Source: Nocardia iowensis (GTDB taxonomy: Bacteria; Actinomycetota; Actinomycetes; Mycobacteriales; Mycobacteriaceae). From it: a stretch of 64,000 bases of DNA. This document shows, piece after piece, positions 17,837-26,294 of this stretch; within the stretch, counting starts at the first letter, position 1; the number at the start of each line of letters is the position of its first letter. Both the position numbers and the translations under genes were made by a program. The notes below the pieces were generated by a model. That model saw only the letters and a program-made list of their open reading frames with translations, searched no databases and was not told the origin of the DNA. Location: positions 5,270,001-5,334,000 of the forward strand of contig NZ_CP078145.1 of assembly GCF_019222765.1 (NCBI RefSeq), read 5' to 3'.

Positions 17837-18374
17837 CGCACGGGCGGGACGGCATCCGGACGGCGCGTCGCGCCCGCAAAGCGCCCGCCGCCTGAAGCGC
17901 CCGCCGCCTGCGAGCACCGGACCAATCGCCGAGGCCGCGTCGCGAGTTGCGGCGGTCTCCTTGATCGAGTGATGCGGTGGCTGGAAATTCAGCGAAAACG
18001 AGGCCGTACAGAACTATTGGCCAACACCAAGTTTCCGCGGTACATCCCATGCTGTAGGCGCTTGGTAGTCGTCTGCGGCGGTATCGGAACCGTCGACAGG
18101 CTCTGGGTTCGGCTGCTGCGCAAGATATCTCACGGTTTCGACGTTGACATGCCCACCTGTGCCGGTGTGCTACCGACGCCACTGTGGCGAGAATGTTGAT
18201 GACGCCGCCGGTTACGAGGCATATCGACCACCGGCCTGATACGCCCCGGCAATGGCCAGTGGGAACGCCTTGCGTGCGGTGCCGACCTCGAGCGCTCCCC
18301 CCAGCAGACACAGATCGCCGTTGTTGCTGCGGTTTGCCGGACTTCGCGCACGGCTCGCTACCCACAGCAGCCCG
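17837..18374. other. Intergenic region, no supported gene
   Basis: Frames on both strands have Arg/Ala-rich translations and no ribosome binding sites. It begins with a GC-rich run containing a tandem of the word AAGCGCCCGCCGCCTG near 17879-17910. Nothing else is recognisable. Confidence 0.5.
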
Positions 18375-19838
18375 TCATCGGCCTGCTTTCTTGGTTAGCA
18401 CCCAGATGGCGACAGCTGTCGCTACCACGGCGCCGACACCCACGAGCGTGGCGATGTGCATGCCGGAGACGAAGGCGGTGCGGGCCGAGTGGATGATTGT
18501 TGCGTCGCCGTCGGCGCGCTCGAGTGTTTCCGAGAGGGTCGGTGCGAAATCACCGCCGCGGCGGAACAGTGCGGACGCCAGCGAGCCGAGCAGGGATATG
18601 CCGATGCCGCTGCTCAATTCGAGGCTGGTCTCCGAGATGCCGGCCGCGGCACCGGCTTCGTATATCGGTACCGCCGAGACCGCTGCCTCGGAGACGAAAG
18701 AAAACAGGATGCCGTAGCCTGAACCGGCGATCGTCGAACCGGCCACAAACCAGGTGAGCCCGGCATCGGCGCTGGTTGCGAGGAGTACCAAATTCCCAAG
18801 CGCGGCGGCGCCGAGCGCGAGCAGGATCGTGCACGTCGAGCCCAGTCGTGAGCCGATGCGGACGCCCGCCACCGCGGAGGCGAATACCGTTGCCGCCATG
18901 GGGATTCCGAGTAGCGCCGCGTCGAGTACGTCGCAGCCGAGGACTGATTGCCGGTAGGTGCAGGTGAGATAGCTCAGGCCGGACCAGGATAGTGCGCCGA
19001 CGGAGGCGGCGGCGATCGCGATGGCGAACTTCCGCCGCCGGAACAGTGACAGGTCCAATAGTGGTGTCGGCAGCCGCCGTTGGCGTCGGATGAACCCTCC
19101 CAGCATGCCCAGTCCCAGAAGGGCGGCCCCAGCCGTGGTGGGATCGAGGCCCTCGGCGGCGGTACGTTTGAGCGCGAATATCAGCGGAAGCACAGCCGCC
19201 GCGAATAGTCCGACGCTGACTATGTCGAGGGGGCCGGGGTAAGGCTCGCGGTACTCGGGCAATAGGAACGGGGCAGCCACCAGCAGAATCAGCACCACCG
19301 GCACATTGATCAGGAAAACAGAACCCCACCAGAATTCGTAGAGCAGTGTGCCACCGATCACCGGGCCCGCGGCGGCGCCACCGGCGAAAAACGCCGTCCA
19401 GATCCCTACCGCGATGCTGCGGGAACGACTGTCCGAGAACAGGTTCGAGATCAGGGCAAGGCTCGCCGGGAGCAGCATCGCACTGCCGATTCCCAGGAAC
19501 GCCCGGGCCGTGATCAATATGCCGGAATTGGGGGCGCTCGCCGCCAGGACCGATGCCAGGCCGAAGACTGTCGCACCGGCCAGTAGGATCCCGCGACGGC
19601 CGATACGATCGCCGAGGTTACCCATCGTGACCAACAGCGCGGCGAGACAGAATCCGTAGATGTCGATGATCCAAATTTCCGCCGCTGCCGAAGGATGCAA
19701 GGCGCTTTCGATATTCGGCATTCCGAAGTACAGCACCGACAGCTCCATTGCCGCCAAAAGCACCGGCAACATCAGCACAGCCAAGCCGAACCAGGCCCGC
19801 AATGGAGCTCGGGCGTTGCCCATGGGGGGATCGATCAT
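18375..19838 (-). CDS. MFS drug-efflux transporter, DHA2 (14-TM) type
   Basis: A 487-residue major facilitator. Fourteen hydrophobic segments are countable. Motif A between helices 2 and 3 reads Gly-Asn-Leu-Gly-Asp-Arg-Ile-Gly-Arg-Arg (about 74-83), and motif C in helix 5 is GPVIGG (about 160-165), the antiporter signature. The length and Arg-rich central loop after helix 6 fit the EmrB/QacA drug:proton antiporters. Met1 begins at a clear N-terminus (MIDPPMGNAR) before helix 1. No regulator gene flanks it directly, which is unusual for this family. The exported substrate cannot be inferred. Confidence 0.88.
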   Translation of the reverse strand: MIDPPMGNARAPLRAWFGLAVLMLPVLLAAMELSVLYFGMPNIESALHPSAAAEIWIIDIYGFCLAALLVTMGNLGDRIGRRGILLAGATVFGLASVLAASAPNSGILITARAFLGIGSAMLLPASLALISNLFSDSRSRSIAVGIWTAFFAGGAAAGPVIGGTLLYEFWWGSVFLINVPVVLILLVAAPFLLPEYREPYPGPLDIVSVGLFAAAVLPLIFALKRTAAEGLDPTTAGAALLGLGMLGGFIRRQRRLPTPLLDLSLFRRRKFAIAIAAASVGALSWSGLSYLTCTYRQSVLGCDVLDAALLGIPMAATVFASAVAGVRIGSRLGSTCTILLALGAAALGNLVLLATSADAGLTWFVAGSTIAGSGYGILFSFVSEAAVSAVPIYEAGAAAGISETSLELSSGIGISLLGSLASALFRRGGDFAPTLSETLERADGDATIIHSARTAFVSGMHIATLVGVGAVVATAVAIWVLTKKAGR

Positions 19839-20255
19839 GAGGTCTCCGTCCGGATAGCGAACTGTCAGCTCAGGCGAGCAGGTCCGGACCCGCGAGCCGG
19901 CACGGATTCGTGGCGCACGTTTTTGACCCGCGCCAGGAATGGGGATCGCGGGGCTGTCAGTGGGTTCAGGGGGTCGCGTGTGTCCGGGTGTCCTGATTCG
20001 GCGCCACCTCGGTCGCGCCGCCGGCGACCGTCCGGACGGCTAGCCCCACCGGGTTCGCGCAGAGCCCTGGCCGAATTCGTCGGACTGGCCAAGAGCGACG
20101 GCGGCAGAAAAGATCAACTCGATGTGCAACTGTCAGGTAGCGCAGAGGCACCGGAGGCCTCCGATTGGATACTCAACAGACCTCCGGCGCCAAGAATGTG
20201 AACCCGGGGACCACCTTCCTCGTATCGGTGGTTGCCTCGATTCAATCGACGCGGG
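19839..20255. other. Intergenic region, no supported gene
   Basis: Short frames only, without ribosome binding sites. The region separates two minus-strand genes and must contain the MFS promoter at its left end; no convincing -35/-10 pair was found. Confidence 0.5.
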
Positions 20256-20831
20256 TTACGGCTGCACCCAGCCGATCGCCGCGCCCGCCAGTGCCCCGAC
20301 GATCGCGCCGGGAATCGCACCCACCACGGCGAACGGGAACCCGATCAACGCGCCGACACCCGCGCCGATGAGCGCGCCTACGCCCGCGTTGTACTGGTGA
20401 CGGGCCATATCAGCGGGGTAGTCGACGGAGTGAAGCAGGTCCACCTGCTGCGCCTGGTCGATGCCGGACAACCCGACCGGGGTGAGGTTCAGACCGGCGC
20501 CGTCATGCTCGGTCTGCGGTGCCAGGTCGAAGGTCTGGCCAGCGGCCTGATCGCCCAGCGGCATGGCATCGAAGACCGTACCGTCCTCGGTTGTGGCGCC
20601 GAAAGCTTGGCCACCATCGGTAAGGTCGAAACTGGCCGCATCGCGAACGCTCACCGCATCGGACAAATCTTCGTTGACGGCTACGCCGCGGTCTTCGCCT
20701 CGCATTACGTCAGCAGCCTGCTGCACCTGACTGTGGTCGACCCACAGTGGCTGCGCGTACGCGCTGCCGGTAACCGTCGCGACCGCTCCGGCGCTGAGTA
20801 GTGCGGTGGCTGTCAAAGTCCTGATCTTCAT
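20256..20831 (-). CDS. Exported glycine-zipper protein
   Basis: A 191-residue exported protein. The signal peptide (1-26) ends Ala-Tyr-Ala. The central part is Asp/Ala-rich and soluble. The last 45 residues are a glycine-zipper hairpin (GVGALIGAGVGALIGF, then GAIPGAIVGALAGAAIGW) that could insert in or associate with a membrane. ATG 20831 is chosen over an upstream in-frame start because AGGAG lies 7 nt before it and the signal peptide then starts MKIRTLTA. A version of the shared upstream element lies 56 nt upstream. It is related in design to the glycine-zipper protein at 23510-24271. Confidence 0.75.
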   Translation of the reverse strand: MKIRTLTATALLSAGAVATVTGSAYAQPLWVDHSQVQQAADVMRGEDRGVAVNEDLSDAVSVRDAASFDLTDGGQAFGATTEDGTVFDAMPLGDQAAGQTFDLAPQTEHDGAGLNLTPVGLSGIDQAQQVDLLHSVDYPADMARHQYNAGVGALIGAGVGALIGFPFAVVGAIPGAIVGALAGAAIGWVQP

Positions 20832-20886
20832 GGCAGAGCTCCTGTCTGTACTGTCCAAAGGGTTGGCGTGTTCAATTCCGCAACCC

Positions 20887-20905
20887 ACTGTCACATATCT
20901 GTTTC
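20887..20905 (-). promoter_or_regulatory. Shared upstream element, partial copy 2
   Basis: ACTGT, then TATC, then GTTTC occur in the same order and strand as in the 26-bp copies at 16266 and 24351, with spacing altered by one base. It lies 56 nt upstream of the glycine-zipper gene. Confidence 0.35.
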
Positions 20906-21486
20906 ACTGGGGCAACCCTAACCACAAGCACTCTCCCGTCACGCGATCTTCGCTTGGGGCTTGTACATGGGTTTTACGTGGGAATATGCAGAGAGTATGG
21001 CGTCCGCCACAGCTTTCATCAGCGTTACATATCACACCACAACTGGGCCACTGGCGCTGTTGCCTACGAGCGCATGGAGATTGATTCTCGATGGCACGAC
21101 CACATGACGAACGGCGACAGCGATCTTCCACCACCGCGCGCGTTGGTATCGGCCGCAATTGGGTTGCGTAGAGCGTCCGCGTACAGCGATCCACCGCCCG
21201 CGACGGCTCCCGCGCCGTGGCGACGCGGCTTGTCCGGCAGCCGCTCGCGTTTGTGCGGATCTGGCGCGCGGACTCCCATGTCCGGGACCGGAGCCGCAAG
21301 CGCCGCTGTCGTTCCCTGACCGCACTCCAAGCCGCAGGTCACCGATACACCGGCGGCCGTCGATTTCGCCGACCTCCCGGCGATCGTCGACCCCGCCCTG
21401 ACGCGACAACCCGCGTTCCCGACCCCGATTCGTTACGGCGAGTCGGGGTCGCCTCCATCACTCCGGCGGTTAGGGTGGCTTGCACG
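20906..21486. other. Intergenic region, no supported gene
   Basis: No frame has a ribosome binding site or family similarity. At the right end a TAGGGT box (21471-21476) sits 10 nt before the next ATG, suggesting a short-leader promoter for the following pair of genes. Confidence 0.5.
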
Positions 21487-21867
21487 ATGACTCAGTTACG
21501 GGACACACTCGGGGGTGTGGGCTTCCGAGAGTGGAAACAGGCCGTTTCGCACGGCGACAGCGACCGTGCCATTGCCGCGCGCATGGGCACCAACCAGATG
21601 CGTGTGTCGCGGCACCTCAGCGACACACCTGTCGCCGAGACCGTCATCGCGTTCAGCCGCACCTATGGTGTGAGTCCGGTTGAGGGCTTGATCGCGGCCG
21701 GCTTCCTGACCCGCGCCGAAGTGCAGCGCGCCTCGGTGCGCGAGGCACTGCAGGACGCCACCGCGGAAGAACTCTCCGCTGAAGTCGGTCGCCGCCTCAC
21801 CACCGACGCCGCACCCGCCCCCCGATCCCGCCGCGAGCGACTCAGCAAAGGATTACGCGAGGAATGA
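21487..21867 (+). CDS. Small helix-turn-helix-like DNA-binding protein
   Basis: A 126-residue cytosolic protein. The segment from 16 to 45 (AVSHGDSDRAIAARMG then TNQMRVSRHLSD) reads as a helix-turn-helix with recognition helix Gln-Met-Arg-Val-Ser-Arg-His-Leu. The rest is helical, with a basic C-terminus. It resembles the small XRE-type proteins that actinobacteria encode upstream of a 7-TM protein. Its stop overlaps the start of the membrane-protein gene (ATGA), so the two are translationally coupled and probably act together. TAGGGT 10 nt before ATG suggests a very short leader. Confidence 0.7.
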   Translation: MTQLRDTLGGVGFREWKQAVSHGDSDRAIAARMGTNQMRVSRHLSDTPVAETVIAFSRTYGVSPVEGLIAAGFLTRAEVQRASVREALQDATAEELSAEVGRRLTTDAAPAPRSRRERLSKGLREE

Positions 21868-22559
21868 GCGACGCCCTGTTCGGCCTCGCGATCGCGGTGA
21901 CTGCCCTGACGGCGCTCGCCCGGCTCTCGATCTGGCGTACGGCGCCGCAGACCCGGCTGCTCACCGCGATACTCGCGCTCCTGGCCGTCTCGGGGGCTTT
22001 CGCGCAGAACCAGATCAGCGATGCGCTCGACGCGCACTTCGACGACCCCGGCTGGTCCGGTATGGGCTACGACGTGCTGCTGCTCACCGCGGTCTGCCTG
22101 CTGTGCGCCTACCTGGCCCGGATCTGGGGACACCCCGGCCTCGCCATGGTCGCTGCACTCGCCGCACCCGTCCTCGCGGCGTTGCTGATCATCACCTACG
22201 CGCTCGCCGAGCACGCCGGTGAGCACCGCCATTACATCGGTGAGGAACTCAGCCCCACCGCGACCGTGCACAGTCTCCTCGTGTCGAGCGCCCTGCTACT
22301 GGCCGATCTCGTCATGGCCGCCACTGTCCTCGCCGCTCGTCCCCCCACCCGGACTCAGCTGTGGTTCGGTCTGGCCGCCCTGGCCGGCCTCGCCGTCGCG
22401 ATCCTGCGCATCAGCGCGACCATCGACCCCGGGCGGTTCTCCGACGCCTTCTGGGACCTACGCTTCCCCCTCGACACCGTCGTCTTGCTTGCGGTCTCCG
22501 CCGCCGGGATCGACAACCTGCTCCGTAAACGCAGGTCCCAACCAGCATTGAATAGCTGA
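21864..22559 (+). CDS. Seven-TM membrane protein, coupled to HTH gene
   Basis: A 231-residue protein with seven hydrophobic segments and almost no loops. A conserved polar stretch after helix 4 (Ala-Glu-His-Ala-Gly-Glu-His-Arg-His-Tyr-Ile-Gly-Glu, about 112-124) is histidine-rich. It looks like the actinobacterial 7-TM families encoded beside an XRE-type regulator, whose function is unknown. It overlaps the HTH gene by 4 bp (ATGA). A paralogue with the same histidine motif lies tail to tail at 22631-23353. A membrane sensor that signals to the coupled DNA-binding protein is a plausible inference. Confidence 0.7.
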   Translation: MSDALFGLAIAVTALTALARLSIWRTAPQTRLLTAILALLAVSGAFAQNQISDALDAHFDDPGWSGMGYDVLLLTAVCLLCAYLARIWGHPGLAMVAALAAPVLAALLIITYALAEHAGEHRHYIGEELSPTATVHSLLVSSALLLADLVMAATVLAARPPTRTQLWFGLAALAGLAVAILRISATIDPGRFSDAFWDLRFPLDTVVLLAVSAAGIDNLLRKRRSQPALNS

Positions 22560-22630
22560 CCCCGGCCAGCAATCGCGGCGTTTTCGCAGGCGCGGATGAT
22601 CCGCGATAGTCAGCGTGGCGGCCGTAGCGG

Positions 22631-23353
22631 TCACGGCTTTCGCGTTCTGGGCGATGGCGGTACGGACCCATCGGCAACCCGCGACCGCCGTTTGCCGCGC
22701 AGGTTGGTTACTCCGGCCGCGGAGACCGACAAAAGGAATACGGTCCAGAGGGAACATCGCGAGCTCCAGAACGGATCGGCGAAACGGCCGGGGTCGATGG
22801 TGGCGCAGGTGCGCAGGCCCGCGAGCACGATGCCAGCCGCAGCAGCGATCCCGAACCACAGTTGAGTCAGGCTCGGCGGTCGTGCCACGAGCACGGTCAC
22901 GAACATCACCAACGTCACAACCAGCAGCCCGACCGACACGATCAGTCCGTACACGGTCGCCGGACGGCTCAACTCTCCGATGTAGTGGCGATGCCGGCCG
23001 GAATGTTCCGCAACGGCGTAGGCGAGGGCCAGCGACGCGGCGAGTATCGGCGCGGCACAAACCGCGGTCCGCGCCACGGTTGTGAAACCCCAGGCGCGCG
23101 CGAGGTAGGCGCACATGAGGCAGACAGCCGTCAACAGCACGACGTCATCGATGATCCCGGTCCATCCAGGCAGTTCCAAGTACGTATCCACAGCGTGACG
23201 CACCCACGGGTGCGTCGCCGTTCCCGACACCGCGAACAACGCCAGCACGACGGTCAGCAGGCGGGTCTTCGGCTCGGACCGCCACACCGACGTCCGCGCC
23301 ACTGTCACCGCGATGGTTACTACCAGCACGGCCGCTAGCAAATTCTCGGCCAT
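22631..23353 (-). CDS. Seven-TM membrane protein, inverted paralogue
   Basis: A 240-residue paralogue of the preceding gene. Matching positions include RLSIWRTAPQTRLLT against RTSVWRSEPKTRLLT, the central Ala-Glu-His-x-Gly-x-His-Arg-His-Tyr-Ile-Gly-Glu, the QLWFG segment and Ala-Thr-Ile-Asp-Pro-Gly-Arg-Phe-x-Asp. Seven membrane segments are kept. It has no coupled HTH gene. ATG 23353 is preferred over in-frame ATG 23386 because GAGGAA lies 9 nt upstream. The two paralogues converge with 71 bp between them, so they arose by an inverted duplication old enough for about half the residues to differ. Confidence 0.7.
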   Translation of the reverse strand: MAENLLAAVLVVTIAVTVARTSVWRSEPKTRLLTVVLALFAVSGTATHPWVRHAVDTYLELPGWTGIIDDVVLLTAVCLMCAYLARAWGFTTVARTAVCAAPILAASLALAYAVAEHSGRHRHYIGELSRPATVYGLIVSVGLLVVTLVMFVTVLVARPPSLTQLWFGIAAAAGIVLAGLRTCATIDPGRFADPFWSSRCSLWTVFLLSVSAAGVTNLRGKRRSRVADGSVPPSPRTRKP

Positions 23354-23456
23354 ATCGGAGCTATTCCTCGAGCAATACTCTGCCATTCCGTTCCGGACAA
23401 GATTGCCGCAGCTGGCGAGACCGTCTCTGTCCTAGCCGGTCCCGGGCGCTGCGAGA

Positions 23457-23477
23457 CCCCGCTCCGCTGCTGCGGGG
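23457..23477 (-). terminator. Hairpin downstream of glycine-zipper gene
   Basis: CCCCGC and GCGGGG pair around TCCGCTGCT, just beyond the stop of the minus-strand gene ending at 23510. Confidence 0.45.
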
Positions 23478-23509
23478 CGGGGCCTGCGGCTGGTTACCGC
23501 CGGAGCAGT

Positions 23510-24271
23510 TCAGAACTGCGGGGCGTAGTCGACGCTCGAGGCGTTGTCGAATGCGGCAGCATCGTCGACAACCGGAGCCTCGTCGACGTTCGGGGCGTTG
23601 TCGACATTCGGATCGTGGGCGGCCCGGTTGGCTCCGTCGATGGCCCCCGCCACGGCACCGATTCCGGCGCCGACGGCAGCGCCTGCACCGGCGCCGAGGG
23701 CCACCGGAATCGCCTCGCCCGCGGCGAAGCCAAGCGCAGCCCCGCCGAGACCGCCGCCGACCGCCCCGACCAGCGCGCCGGTGGTTCCACCCAGGGCACC
23801 GCCCACCGCAGCACCGCCACCGGTGAGCAGCGGAATCAACCCGATCATCACCGGCAGGCTCGCGCCACCGTTGATAGCCGCTTCCGCCACGGCCAAGCTC
23901 GCGACGGCCCCGCCGGCCGCGGCACCCGCACCGGCACCCAGCGCGCCACCGGCCACCGTGCCCAGGGCGCCGCCGGCCAGCGCGCCGCCCGCGCCGCCGA
24001 CCGCAGCGCCTGCCACGCCGAGCGGTAGACCGACGACCCCGCCGGTGATCCCGCCTGCCACCGCGCCGACCCGTCCGCCGTCGACAGCGCCCTGGAGCGC
24101 GCCCGCCTGCACGGGGTCGTCCGGAGCGGCGGCCGGCGCCTCGATCGGAGCCTCGATGGCTTGGGGCTCGTCGACAACGGCGGCGTTGGCGGCGCCGGTA
24201 CCCGCGAGGGCCACCCCTGCGACGGTGGGCAGGGCGACGCAGGCGACGCAGAGAGCGTTACGAATACGCAT
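23510..24271 (-). CDS. Exported glycine-zipper-repeat protein with NVDxAP tail
   Basis: A 253-residue exported protein. The signal peptide (1-31) ends Asn-Ala-Ala before VVDEP. Residues about 60-215 are an uninterrupted series of Gly/Ala zipper hairpins (GGxxGG, GAGAG), including GGALGTVAGGALGAGAGAAA, without charged interruptions except near 125-140. The last 35 residues are an Asp/Asn/Ala/Val repeat (NVDNAP, NVDEAP, VVDDAA, AFDNAS, SVDYAP). Such chains can form membrane-associated or amyloid-like assemblies. The sequence is low-complexity, so homology searches will mislead. The shared 26-bp element lies 80 nt upstream. Confidence 0.75.
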   Translation of the reverse strand: MRIRNALCVACVALPTVAGVALAGTGAANAAVVDEPQAIEAPIEAPAAAPDDPVQAGALQGAVDGGRVGAVAGGITGGVVGLPLGVAGAAVGGAGGALAGGALGTVAGGALGAGAGAAAGGAVASLAVAEAAINGGASLPVMIGLIPLLTGGGAAVGGALGGTTGALVGAVGGGLGGAALGFAAGEAIPVALGAGAGAAVGAGIGAVAGAIDGANRAAHDPNVDNAPNVDEAPVVDDAAAFDNASSVDYAPQF

Positions 24272-24350
24272 GATGGTTCAACCTCGAATCTTGTTGGGGA
24301 ACAATGTTTTCCACGACCTAGCGCAGCCCTGACCGAGCCGCACCAAATCC

Positions 24351-24376
24351 GTTTCATACTGTACGGCTATCGTTTC
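24351..24376 (-). promoter_or_regulatory. Shared 26-bp upstream element, copy 3
   Basis: 20 of 26 bases match the copy at 16266-16291 in the same orientation relative to its gene. It lies 80 nt before the glycine-zipper gene start, a position suited to a promoter or activator site. Confidence 0.45.
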
Positions 24377-24891
24377 GGTCATGCCAAATCGCAAGTTGTC
24401 TCATCAAGCTTCTTTGCGACCTCTCAGTCGAGCTCGAACTCCGCGCTCACCCAGCTAAAGACCGAAATTGAGGTTCATCTGTGTGTTGCGACACATCCGA
24501 CTGCGATGCACCTCCCCCGCGATACGCTGACACGGATATGTTCCACACGGCGTGCTCATGTCGACCAGAACCGCGGGACACTGCGCGTTACCGTCGGCGG
24601 TTGCCAATACACCGACCACCCGCCCAGCCGGGCCGAGCAGCCGTTCGTAGATCGATACGGCAAATGCTCCACGCGGCGTTATCGTGCGTTCTGGTTATGC
24701 GGGTGTTCCTGGAATTGCGCCGGACGGCTTGCGGGTTCGATGGATCCCACGGGCACTTGCATCACTGTGCGTTCGCGGTGATGGGGGACGAGGCGGTGTG
24801 GGCGGGTGCGACCCGAGGAGGCGGGGATCGGGGCGACGCTGGCCTGATGCGCGAACGCCGCTTCCGAGTGCATGCGTTGCGGGCGACGAGA
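24377..24891. other. Intergenic region, no supported gene
   Basis: Frames across this stretch lack ribosome binding sites and family similarity. It separates two minus-strand genes. No repeat or hairpin of note was seen apart from the element at its left edge. Confidence 0.5.
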
Positions 24892-26097
24892 TCACGCGCC
24901 GCCCGGGCGGGGGTCGCCTCGCAACGGGGCGGTGATGGCGCAGGCGATGTCGAGGGTGAGGCGCTGCCAAGGGTCGCGGGGATCGCGGCCGGTGAGTTCG
25001 ACGGCGCGGCGCAGTCGGTAGCGCAGCGTTTGGGGGTGCAGGTGAAGGTGTTCGGCGGCGGTGTTGGCCGAGGTGGCCGCCAGGTAGGCGGCCAGTCCTT
25101 CGAGTAGATGGCGCTGGCTGGGGGTGGCGAGGGGGCCCAGGACGGTTCGGGCGACGGTGTCGGGGTCGGTGGCCGGGTGGGTGGTGAGCAGTTGCACTGT
25201 GTGCGCGTCGCCGTCGTCGAGCAGGGGCCGGCTGTGGAAAGCGTGCGCGGGCGCGGAATCCAGCGCATCGGTCGCCAGACGGTAGGCGAGCGCGGTGTGG
25301 GTGTCGGCGTGCTCACTGATAAGGCACCCCCGCCATCGGCGAGCTTGGGCGGCGGCGGTGAGGGCGGGGCGAATGTGTGTGGGAAGCAGCAGGACCGCTC
25401 GATGTTCACGGACAGTGGTGAGGTGTTCGACAGGTGTGGTGGGCAGCCCTAAGTCGCGGAGGAGGTCGACGACGCCGAGCTGAGCCGGTGGCGCACCGAT
25501 GGTTGGTTCGGTGACCAGGAGTACCGGCTCTGGTGGTAAGGCAACGCCGAGTTCACGGCATCGGCCGGCAAGGACGGTGGGTGAGCTGTGGCGGCCGGTG
25601 AGCAGGTCGTCGAACAGGTTGCGCAGTGCCCGGTCGTGGTCGCTGGTGAGCCGGTCGAGGGCGGCGGTGTGCCCGGCCAGGACGGCCTCGGACAGTTCGT
25701 CGATACCGGCGAGCAGGACAGCGGTTTGGGCACGCAGGTCGGCGCGGTCGAGGTGGGCGGCATCACGATCGTCCAAGACCAGATCGGAGCCGGTGAGCGC
25801 GGCGACGCGGTAGGAGCGCAGGACGGCGGTATTGGAGCGGCCGTTCTCGGCGGCGGCGGCGCCGATCGCGCGCAGCCGGTCGCGGTCCCGGTCTGTCAGC
25901 GGGCTGTCCTCACTCCAGACGTCGAGCAGCCGGACAAAAACCCACGCGGTGACATTGCGTACTTCGCGCCGTTGGTCGGCATCGAGGCCGCGGTAGGCGG
26001 GCACGGTCTCCGCGACGGCGTCCATCATTGTGTCGACAACCTCGGGCAACCGTGCTCGCAGATTGCGGACGACCGCACGCCGCTGCTCCAGTCCCAT
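24892..26097 (-). CDS. PucR-type helix-turn-helix regulator
   Basis: A 401-residue regulator. Residues 1-150 are an all-helical N-terminal domain of the RsbR/PucR type. The middle is a GGDEF-like degenerate domain. The C-terminus (about 320-395) is the PucR helix-turn-helix with HLHLHPQTLRYRLRRAVELT followed by Gly-Arg-Asp, the family signature. It is divergent from the UbiD decarboxylase operon with about 200 bp between, and is the obvious candidate regulator. Members of this family are commonly induced by the catabolic substrate or an intermediate, here perhaps an aromatic acid. Confidence 0.88.
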   Translation of the reverse strand: MGLEQRRAVVRNLRARLPEVVDTMMDAVAETVPAYRGLDADQRREVRNVTAWVFVRLLDVWSEDSPLTDRDRDRLRAIGAAAAENGRSNTAVLRSYRVAALTGSDLVLDDRDAAHLDRADLRAQTAVLLAGIDELSEAVLAGHTAALDRLTSDHDRALRNLFDDLLTGRHSSPTVLAGRCRELGVALPPEPVLLVTEPTIGAPPAQLGVVDLLRDLGLPTTPVEHLTTVREHRAVLLLPTHIRPALTAAAQARRWRGCLISEHADTHTALAYRLATDALDSAPAHAFHSRPLLDDGDAHTVQLLTTHPATDPDTVARTVLGPLATPSQRHLLEGLAAYLAATSANTAAEHLHLHPQTLRYRLRRAVELTGRDPRDPWQRLTLDIACAITAPLRGDPRPGGA

Positions 26098-26294
26098 AAG
26101 ATGCGTCTCGCCTTATCACTGGTTGATGAAGTTGTTTGCAGTTTAGCGCGGATTATCTTGCGCGATCCTGTCACCGAGAGCAGCGTGGATCCCGGATACG
26201 TTCATTTGCTATCGAAAAAGGCAGTGGGCTCCGATGCCCGGCCACGACGCAGGCCGGTCCGGCCGATATTCGTTGAACTCGAGGAGGCTGAAAG

